This document shows positions 1 to 5,355 of a stretch of 13,293 bases of DNA, piece after piece. A program made the translations under genes and the position numbers. Positions within the stretch are counted from its first letter, which is position 1. Each line of letters opens with the position of its first letter. The notes under the pieces were generated by a model that saw only the letters and a program-made list of their open reading frames with translations, did not search any database and was not told the origin of the DNA. Source of the DNA: CAZVEV01 sp964625865 (GTDB lineage: Bacteria > Planctomycetota > Phycisphaerae > SM23-33); assembly GCA_964625865.1 (NCBI GenBank), contig CAZVEV010000158.1, positions 1-13,293 of the forward strand. Reading direction: 5' to 3'.

Positions 1-180
1 CAGCTCCAGCCGACCATTACGACTCAATTCAGAGGCTCATGAAATATGCGGGCTAAGCGACGATCTGTCGGCCGAAGGGGTAAGGGTGGGCAAAGGTGCG
101 GCATGCGGCTAGAGGGCGTCTATGGAGCTTGGCCGGGGCTCAGGCGCCCGTGGGCTGACCACGCGGGAGGTTCTCCCCAT

Positions 181-195
181 CGTACCGGCGGTACG
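181..195. promoter_or_regulatory. Perfect palindrome CGTACC-GGC-GGTACG, possible activator site
   Basis: Two perfect 6-base arms flank a 3-base centre. The element lies about 55-68 bases upstream of the predicted transcription start near 249, a usual position for an activator site next to RNA polymerase. The position and symmetry are visible; that a regulator binds here is inference. It could also be a chance palindrome in GC-rich DNA. Confidence 0.35.
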
Positions 196-213
196 TCAAT
201 CGTGGCCGGCGGC

Positions 214-242
214 GTGACAGGAGGGCTGTCGTGCGGTATGAT
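214..242 (+). promoter_or_regulatory. Sigma70-like promoter of the pseudokinase gene
   Basis: The -35 element is GTGACA (214-219, 5 of 6 consensus bases) and the -10 element is TATGAT (237-242, 5 of 6), with an ideal 17-base spacer. Transcription would start near 249 and give a leader of about 79 bases. The -10 lies inside a short palindrome, GGTAT-G-ATACC (235-245), where a repressor could compete with polymerase. Confidence 0.6.
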
Positions 243-327
243 ACCACGTGCTGCGAGAGATGCGGGATGTGGTCAGGTGTGAAGATGTCTGCCGCGTTCA
301 GTTCCCGCCGGTGGTGGCGATGATGAG

Positions 328-2205
328 ATGGTGATGGCCGAGAGCAACGTACCGGACATCCAGATCGATAGCGTAGGCAAGACCGTCTGCCCGCGGTGCG
401 GCATGATGGTTGACCTGACGGGGCTTTCGGCATTTGCGGCGGCCGAGTGCAATGCGTGCCAGGCGCGGTTCGCTGCCCCGGGCAAGCTCGGTCAGTACGT
501 GCTGGTCAAGCCGATCAGCCACAGCGAGACGGCCGTCAGCTTCAAGGGTTTCGACACGTCGATGAGCCGGCACGTCGAGATCAAGGTCATGCTCAAGGAA
601 TTGTGCAGCGACCGTGACCGGGTGCGCAGCTTCCAGGGCGAGGCCCGGGCCCTGGCGTCGATCGACAACCGCAACGTCGCGCGGGCGTTCTTCGTGGGCG
701 ATCACGAGGGACGGCCCTACGCGGTGACCGAACTGGTGGAGGGGCCGAGTCTGGCGCGGTTGGTCTCGCCGGAGCGGCCGCTGGCCGAGTCCCGCGTGCT
801 GAAGATCGCCCTGGACCTCGCCAGCGTAATTCGCGACCTGGCGGCCAAGGGGCTTCGGCACGGGCGAATTTCGCCCGAGAACATCATCGTCACGGGCAAG
901 GACTCGATCAAGCTGGTGAATTTCGGCGCCGAGTCCGACGCGGACGACGTGGACCACGCGGCCGCGGCGCCGCACTACCTGGCCCCCGAGCAGATCAGGG
1001 GCGAGGCGACGGACTTTCGCACGGACATCTACGCGCTGGGGGCGACGATGTTCCATGCGCTTATCGGCACGCCGCCGTTTGACGGGGAGGACGCCGAGGC
1101 GGTCCGCCAGGCGCACCTGACGGACTGCCCGCCGGACGTGCGGTCCCTGCGCACGTCGCTCGGTCAGCCGACCGGCTTGGCGGTGGGGCGGATGCTCCGC
1201 GCCGTCCCGGACGAGCGCCACGCCAGTTGCGAAGCGCTGATCCTGGACCTGGAATCGGCGCTGGGCGCGGCCAAGACCGCCCGGCTTGCCCGCGGGGGCG
1301 ATGCGGCGGCGGCCCTGTCGGTGATGACAGGCGATCCGGGCGCCGCCGGCGGAGGCGAGCACTCCTCTCCCGGCGCCCAGGCCAGGCCCGACCGTCCCGC
1401 ACGTCCTGCCCGGCCCAGACCGGCCCCGAAGGTCGAGCCCAAGGTGGTCGTCAAGGAGACCCTCGCCCGCCTCAAGACACAGCTGGCGCGTCGCCCGGTC
1501 CAGATCGGGATTGCCGCGGGTGTCGCTGCGCTGGTGGGGATAGTGGTCCTCATCGTTGTCCTGTCCTCGTCGTCACCGGCCCGGTCGCGGGGGGGCGAGT
1601 CGTTCAGCGGGGACGGCGCATCGTCATCCCTGCGGGGCCCGGGCCTGAAGGTCATCGAGGGGTTCGAACTGTCGGGGTGGTCGCTCCGCGGAGGGGGCGA
1701 GTTCAACGACGGGGCGCTGGACCTGTTCAACGGCCGCGGCGCCGACCGCTCGGTGGGCCGGCGGATTGCCCCGGGCCCGTTCAAGGTTCGGATCGACCTG
1801 AAGAACATCGACAGCGGCGTCGGCAGGAACTACGACGTCAACGTCGTGGAAGCGGCCGGGGCGTACATCACCTTCGGGATCAGGAGCGGACAGGTACAAG
1901 GCGGCGTGCACATCCCGGGAAAGGGGTGGCGCCCGGTGACGATCCCGGTGCGGATGACCTCGCCAACCGTGACGTGGGACCTGTCGTTCTCGCCGGTCGC
2001 CGGCGGGGTCAACTGGAGCGCGTCGTACACGACCGGGGACGGCAAGCGGGGCAAGCTGACGTTGGGCCAGGCGAACGAGGGGCATCTGACCAGCTACATT
2101 AAGTCGGTCCGCCCCAACGCCGCGCGCACGATCGAAATCGTCAGTCGAGGGCGCAGCGCCCGGATGAGCGTGGACCACTACGAGCAGACGGCGGGAAAGA
2201 AGTAA
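328..2205 (+). CDS. Membrane-anchored pseudokinase with N-terminal zinc ribbon and exported C-terminal domain
   Basis: A 625-aa protein. Residues 21-44 form a zinc ribbon (CPRC and CNAC). Residues 55-310 have the Ser/Thr kinase fold: ATP-site Lys86 in VEIK, probable helix-C Glu105, HGRISPEN (178-185), NFG (198-200), APE (219-221) and the TDIYALG motif with Asp233. A Pro/Arg-rich linker (about 350-370), one transmembrane helix (about 391-412) and a beta-rich domain (about 440-620, LamG/DUF1080-like by eye) follow. The catalytic Asp of HRD is Arg180, the catalytic-loop Lys is Ser182, the DFG Asp is Asn198 and no GxGxxG loop is seen, so phosphotransfer is unlikely. The topology, with the kinase fold inside and the C-terminus outside, resembles bacterial PknB-type receptors. 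Inferred role: scaffold or sensor. The start at 328 is uncertain; an in-frame ATG at 334 is equally possible and neither has a strong Shine-Dalgarno. Confidence 0.85.
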   Translation: MVMAESNVPDIQIDSVGKTVCPRCGMMVDLTGLSAFAAAECNACQARFAAPGKLGQYVLVKPISHSETAVSFKGFDTSMSRHVEIKVMLKELCSDRDRVRSFQGEARALASIDNRNVARAFFVGDHEGRPYAVTELVEGPSLARLVSPERPLAESRVLKIALDLASVIRDLAAKGLRHGRISPENIIVTGKDSIKLVNFGAESDADDVDHAAAAPHYLAPEQIRGEATDFRTDIYALGATMFHALIGTPPFDGEDAEAVRQAHLTDCPPDVRSLRTSLGQPTGLAVGRMLRAVPDERHASCEALILDLESALGAAKTARLARGGDAAAALSVMTGDPGAAGGGEHSSPGAQARPDRPARPARPRPAPKVEPKVVVKETLARLKTQLARRPVQIGIAAGVAALVGIVVLIVVLSSSSPARSRGGESFSGDGASSSLRGPGLKVIEGFELSGWSLRGGGEFNDGALDLFNGRGADRSVGRRIAPGPFKVRIDLKNIDSGVGRNYDVNVVEAAGAYITFGIRSGQVQGGVHIPGKGWRPVTIPVRMTSPTVTWDLSFSPVAGGVNWSASYTTGDGKRGKLTLGQANEGHLTSYIKSVRPNAARTIEIVSRGRSARMSVDHYEQTAGKK

Positions 2206-2210
2206 CTCGA

Positions 2211-2246
2211 CCGGCCGGGCCGTGTTTCACTCAGAGCCCCGGCCGG
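2211..2246 (+). terminator. GC-rich hairpin just after the pseudokinase stop
   Basis: Nine perfect base pairs join 2211-2219 (CCGGCCGGG) to 2238-2246, and the stem continues past one C-C mismatch by one more pair. The loop is 14 bases or less. The hairpin starts 6 bases after the TAA stop. There is no T-tract, so it could be a U-less terminator, an attenuator or an mRNA 3' stabiliser between this gene and the next. Each arm is itself nearly self-complementary (CCGGCCGG), so alternative folds exist. Confidence 0.4.
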
Positions 2247-2302
2247 GCCCACCCGGGGCCTTCGACCAGAGAGGCCGACTCCCTAACCCAGCAGGACCGA
2301 CG

Positions 2303-3238
2303 ATGAGCAAGAAGAACCTCGTAGCGACGATCGCAGTGTTCGGGTCCCTCGTGGTCGGGGTATCGGCGTTGCCCGCCTGGGCGGCAGGGCCCGCCAAGGG
2401 TCCCGGGCGCCCGGCCAAAGCGGATCCGAAGAGCACGGTCCCGGCATCGGGCAAGACGTACGAATTGGCGGTCAAGGACGCCCCGGTGACGTTGACGATT
2501 GACCGTGCGTACACGGCGGGCGACGTGATTCGCGTGACCGGCCCCAAGCACATGGTCGTGCGACTCGACGCGGCGCTTCCCGAGGCGCCCGTCTACACGC
2601 CCACCGGCGTGATCGAATACACCGTGCCCGTCGGGCGCGGCTCTGACCGCGAGGCCATGCCGCGCGAAGCGTTTGCCGGCGCCAAGCACGTGGTCAAGGC
2701 CCGCGCCGCGACGGCAAAGGAGATTGCCACCTCCCGCAACGTCGCCCTGAATCCGTACTGCATGCGGGGCAAGCACACCAACCCGATCTACCCGATCGCC
2801 ACCGCCAGCAGCGAGTTCAGGAACGCCGCCCGCTGGTCCGCACGCAATGTGATCGACGGCATGACCAAGACACAGAAGGGTCGCCACGGGGGCTGGCCGT
2901 TCCAGTCGTGGGGCCCGGACCGTCGCAAGGACCTCTGGATGAAGATCGACTTCGGCCGGCCCGTCGAGATTGACCAACTCGAACTGCACATCCGTGCCGA
3001 TTTCCCGCACGACAGGCACTGGCACGGCGCGACGATGGCGTTCTCGGACGGTTCGAGCGAAACCGTCGCGATCAAGAAGGTCGCCGGCCCGCAGCGCTTC
3101 GCCTTCAAGAAGCGGACCGTCACGTGGGTTCGCATGACGAAGATCATCCAGGCCGAGCCGCTGGGCTGGTGTGCGTGGGTGGAGTTGAAGTTCCGGGGGA
3201 AAGACGCCGCGAAGCAGGCTGCAAGTTTTTTGAAATAA
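2303..3238 (+). CDS. Secreted protein with C-terminal discoidin (F5/8 type C)-like domain
   Basis: A 311-aa protein of unknown role. I chose the ATG at 2303 because AGGA (2293-2296) lies 6 bases upstream and because a clear signal peptide starts there: a Lys-rich n-region (MSKKN), a hydrophobic core, and an Ala-Trp-Ala cleavage site near residue 27. An in-frame ATG at 2222 would put an unrelated 27-residue extension before it. Residues about 40-130 form a beta-rich segment I do not recognise. Residues about 146-299 resemble a galactose-binding/discoidin fold: an NVALNPYC entry strand, ATASSEF, NVIDG, LWMKIDFGRPVEIDQLELHIR, then closing strands ending VELKFRG. Such domains commonly bind sugars or the cell surface. 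It sits directly downstream of the pseudokinase gene, so the two may work together at the envelope, but the hairpin at 2211-2246 separates them. Confidence 0.75.
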   Translation: MSKKNLVATIAVFGSLVVGVSALPAWAAGPAKGPGRPAKADPKSTVPASGKTYELAVKDAPVTLTIDRAYTAGDVIRVTGPKHMVVRLDAALPEAPVYTPTGVIEYTVPVGRGSDREAMPREAFAGAKHVVKARAATAKEIATSRNVALNPYCMRGKHTNPIYPIATASSEFRNAARWSARNVIDGMTKTQKGRHGGWPFQSWGPDRRKDLWMKIDFGRPVEIDQLELHIRADFPHDRHWHGATMAFSDGSSETVAIKKVAGPQRFAFKKRTVTWVRMTKIIQAEPLGWCAWVELKFRGKDAAKQAASFLK

Positions 3239-3310
3239 GGTCGTTGTATGTGTCGTTTAGCAGGACGGATCGCGAGGTTCTTCCGGTGCGGTAAGGGGGG
3301 CGGCAGGCCG

Positions 3311-3327
3311 TTTGGCCATTGACCAAA
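3311..3327. promoter_or_regulatory. Inverted repeat overlapping a -35 element, possible operator
   Basis: TTTGGCC-ATT-GACCAAA has 7-base arms with one mismatch. It covers the -35 hexamer TTGACC (3319-3324), so a bound repressor would block polymerase. It could instead be a weak terminator stem for the discoidin-like gene, but no T-run follows. Confidence 0.35.
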
Positions 3328-3347
3328 TCGGCCCTGCGCGGTACACT
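3319..3347 (+). promoter_or_regulatory. Sigma70-like promoter of the small Cys-rich protein gene
   Basis: The -35 is TTGACC (3319-3324, 5 of 6) and the -10 is TACACT (3342-3347, 4 of 6), with a 17-base spacer. The predicted start is near 3354, giving a leader of about 63 bases before the ATG at 3417. No other good promoter is visible before the RidA-like gene at 3982, so this one may serve both genes. Confidence 0.55.
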
Positions 3348-3416
3348 AGATTATTCCGAAGTTGGACGGAACCGAGGTGTCGTCGGTCGTGTTGTATCTC
3401 TGGGTGAGCGTTAAGA

Positions 3417-3860
3417 ATGAGTATGTTTCGCGCAAAAGGCGTTTGGTTCGTGGTGCTGGTGCACGCCGCTTCAGCCGCCGTCTGCCCGGCTGGAACCGTG
3501 CTGTGCCGCACGACAGAAGGTAGCGTCCAGGTGGAGGTCTCCTTCAACGGCGTCTGCAGCAAACAGCTCCACGGGTCGCCTGCCGCCGCCTGCCGTTCGA
3601 CCGGAGACGTACCGGGCTTTCATCCTTGCCGCCGCGCACGCCGTCACGGGCCGTGCTGCGACACGCTGCTGAGCACTCGTGACGATGCGATGTGTCCCAA
3701 GGTGCTGCCGCAGGACGCTGATGATGCCGCAGACATCATCAACGGTGCAGGCGGTCGCGACGTTGATGGCGGGTACGGCGTACTTGTGACGATCCCCCCG
3801 GACCCTCCCTGGCAGCAGCCGGGCCTGGACATACTCCGTACGGTCAGGCTGCTGACCTGA
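3417..3860 (+). CDS. Small secreted Cys-rich protein, function unknown
   Basis: A 147-aa protein. GGTGAG (3403-3408) lies 8 bases before the ATG. Residues 1-20 look like a short signal peptide (MSMFRAKG, then a hydrophobic run ending in AASA). The mature part has eight Cys (23, 30, 47, 59, 71, 80, 81, 93), an even number that fits disulfides or metal binding. The pattern, a VLC segment, an acidic VQVEV strand with a Cys shortly after, then HGPCCDTLLSTRD, recalls by eye small periplasmic proteins found near heavy-metal efflux genes in various bacteria; that link is weak and no efflux gene is visible here. The reading frame has its own promoter and continues cleanly to a TGA at 3858. A minus-strand frame across the same bases overlaps the RidA-like gene and has no domain, so I prefer this strand. 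Confidence 0.6.
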   Translation: MSMFRAKGVWFVVLVHAASAAVCPAGTVLCRTTEGSVQVEVSFNGVCSKQLHGSPAAACRSTGDVPGFHPCRRARRHGPCCDTLLSTRDDAMCPKVLPQDADDAADIINGAGGRDVDGGYGVLVTIPPDPPWQQPGLDILRTVRLLT

Positions 3861-3943
3861 TAGTCCGCCGGTTTCGATCCGGCGCGTCAGCGCGGTCGAG
3901 ATTCGCAGCGCTTGGCGCTGGCCGCCCCGAACTGACCGGGGCG
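3842..3943 (+). other. Run of four hairpins between the Cys-rich and RidA-like genes
   Basis: Four perfect stems follow one another: GGTCAG/CTGACC with a 4-base loop (3842-3857, overlapping the end of the Cys-rich gene); CGCCGG/CCGGCG with a 7-base loop (3866-3884); CAGCGC/GCGCTG with a 3-base loop (3906-3920); and CGCCCCG/CGGGGCG with a 7-base loop (3923-3943). There is no clear T-tract. The region could end transcription, slow polymerase, or stabilise RNA and set the ratio of the two flanking genes. Some stems are expected by chance in GC-rich DNA, but four in about 100 bases is dense. Confidence 0.4.
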
Positions 3944-3981
3944 CAGCGGACACGCGATTTTCGCCTGGAATAGGGACGGAC

Positions 3982-5199
3982 ATGAGAGTAAAAGATAGCA
4001 CGCTGGACGCCCACGCGACGGTCGAAAGACCGGGGAAGCAGCCCATCCCTCTGCGTGGCCGCAGCTTCGAGGAAGGCATGATAACGACGTTCTCCACCGA
4101 GTGCGGAAAAGAGCATTACATAGCGATTGAGGCTCCGTTGGGCCTGCCGTTCGACCAGGCCATGCGGGAGCTGATGGCGCAATACGATGCCCTACTTGCC
4201 GACAGTGCCCTGACGCGCGACTCGGCGGTGTTCTGGCGTTTCCACGTGAGCGACATCTTCACGCAGGCCCAGACGCTCAGGCAGGAACTGGCCGACTACG
4301 AGCGATCCGTGATGATCTCCTTCATGGAGCAGGCGCCGGCGTCGGGATCGAAGATCGCGATGATGGCCTACCATCTCGAGCCGGCCTCCGGGCCGTTTGT
4401 CTGGAAGCCCAACGGCGTGGGGTTCGAGGTCGTCCACGGCGCGTATCGGTCGCTGTGGGGCAGACTCCTGCCTCAGCACAAGGCCCCCTCGTACGGACAG
4501 ACCACCAATATCCTGGACACGCTGTCGACGATTATGCGGGACCATGGCGGGACCGTACGCGACAACGTGATCCGCACGTGGTTCTACGTCCGCGATATCG
4601 ACAACAACTACCAGGGCATGGTCGACGCCCGCCGCGAGTGGTTCATCGACGAGGGCATGACCCCCGAGACGCACTATATCGCCTCGACCGGCATCGAGGG
4701 CAGCGCCGCACGCGTCTCGGACCTGGTCCAGACCGACTACCTTGCCGTCCTGGGCCTGGAGCAGACACAGGTCGAGTACATGTCCGCCCTGACGCACCTG
4801 AACCCCACCCACGAGTACGGCGTGACGTTCGAACGGGCCACCAAGGTCACCTACGGCGACCGGTCGCACTACTACATCTCCGGTACCGCGAGCATCAACA
4901 ACCGGGGCAAGGTGGTGCACGTCGGCGACGTGATCAAGCAGACCGCCCGGACGCTCGAGAACATCAACGCGCTGCTCGACGGGTATGGCGCGACGCTGTC
5001 GGACATGAAGATGATGGTCGTCTACCTGCGCGACTCGTCGGACTATCCGATGGTGACGGAGTACCTCGATGAGCACATGCCCGCCGGCACGTCCTACATC
5101 GTCGTCAAAGGCGCCGTCTGCCGCCCGACCTGGCTGATCGAAATGGACGGCATCGCCATCAAGGAAAACGGCGACCCCGAGTTCCCCTCGTTCTGCTGA
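3982..5199 (+). CDS. Multidomain RidA/YjgF-family protein (probably three RidA-like units)
   Basis: A 405-aa protein; AGGGA (3972-3976) lies 5 bases before the ATG. Classic RidA proteins are about 130 aa and trimeric, so this length fits three fused units. The C-terminal unit (about 275-395) is the clearest: a YYISGTASI strand, VIKQTARTLENINALLDGYGATLSDM, VVYLRD, then VCRP with Arg381 at the place of the RidA catalytic Arg and IEMD with Glu387. The middle unit (about 150-265) has ILDTLSTIMRDHGGTVRDNVIRT. The N-terminal unit (about 40-130) is diverged and shows no such Arg. RidA enzymes hydrolyse reactive enamines/imines from PLP enzymes. Two-domain relatives include chorismatases (FkbO/Hyg5 type), which this could also resemble. 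No signal peptide, so cytoplasmic. It lies 121 bases after the Cys-rich gene and is convergent with the mannosidase gene. Confidence 0.75.
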   Translation: MRVKDSTLDAHATVERPGKQPIPLRGRSFEEGMITTFSTECGKEHYIAIEAPLGLPFDQAMRELMAQYDALLADSALTRDSAVFWRFHVSDIFTQAQTLRQELADYERSVMISFMEQAPASGSKIAMMAYHLEPASGPFVWKPNGVGFEVVHGAYRSLWGRLLPQHKAPSYGQTTNILDTLSTIMRDHGGTVRDNVIRTWFYVRDIDNNYQGMVDARREWFIDEGMTPETHYIASTGIEGSAARVSDLVQTDYLAVLGLEQTQVEYMSALTHLNPTHEYGVTFERATKVTYGDRSHYYISGTASINNRGKVVHVGDVIKQTARTLENINALLDGYGATLSDMKMMVVYLRDSSDYPMVTEYLDEHMPAGTSYIVVKGAVCRPTWLIEMDGIAIKENGDPEFPSFC

Positions 5200-5218
5200 T
5201 TGCCTCCCCAACGCCACC

Positions 5219-5350
5219 GGTAGGGCGCGCAGCGCACAGCACGCCTGCCTCCGCGCACACGTAGTCGGAAGAGGAGACAACGCCCACAGGTTCCACCTGT
5301 GGGGTGGCCTCGGATACGGATCACTTGCGAAACGGCACCCGCGCCCTACC
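5219..5350. repeat. 132-bp element with 11-bp terminal inverted repeats between convergent genes
   Basis: GGTAGGGCGCG (5219-5229) is the exact reverse complement of CGCGCCCTACC (5340-5350). The 110 bases between them contain a second, nested perfect hairpin (5283-5303) and no gene. The layout resembles a small non-autonomous mobile or palindromic repeat element, or simply an extended convergent terminator. No flanking target duplication is obvious. Confidence 0.45.
5283..5303. terminator. Perfect 9-bp hairpin, likely bidirectional terminator
   Basis: CCCACAGGT (5283-5291) pairs perfectly with ACCTGTGGG (5295-5303) around a TCC loop. It sits 83 bases after the stop of the RidA-like gene and 52 bases beyond the stop of the convergent mannosidase gene, where a shared terminator is expected. 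It lacks a clear T-run on either side. Confidence 0.5.
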
Positions 5351-5355
5351 TCTGA

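Larger units (their letters stand above)
1..327. other. 5' intergenic/leader region without a convincing gene
   Basis: I see no convincing gene here. A possible 78-codon plus-strand reading frame (46-282) is Arg/Gly-rich, has no recognisable domain and no clear Shine-Dalgarno, and its end overlaps the promoter of the next gene, so I leave it out. The useful content is a perfect palindrome at 181-195, a sigma70-like promoter at 214-242, and about 80 nt of untranslated leader before the start at 328. Confidence 0.5.

Noticed and set aside
46..282. 78-codon plus-strand frame before the pseudokinase
   Set aside because: It has biased Arg/Gly composition, no domain, no clear ribosome-binding site, and it overlaps a good promoter.
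3816..3895. tRNA-like stretch: TCAGG-CTGCTGA-CCTGA resembles an anticodon arm (GCT) and GCCGG-TTTCGAT-CCGGC resembles a T-arm
   Set aside because: The T-loop lacks C at the required place (TTTCGAT instead of TTCRANY), no D-arm or matching acceptor stem is seen, and there is no CCA end. The first arm also lies within the Cys-rich gene.
3471..4097. 208-codon minus-strand reading frame
   Set aside because: It overlaps both the Cys-rich gene and the start of the RidA-like gene on the other strand, and shows no domain, signal peptide or start signal.
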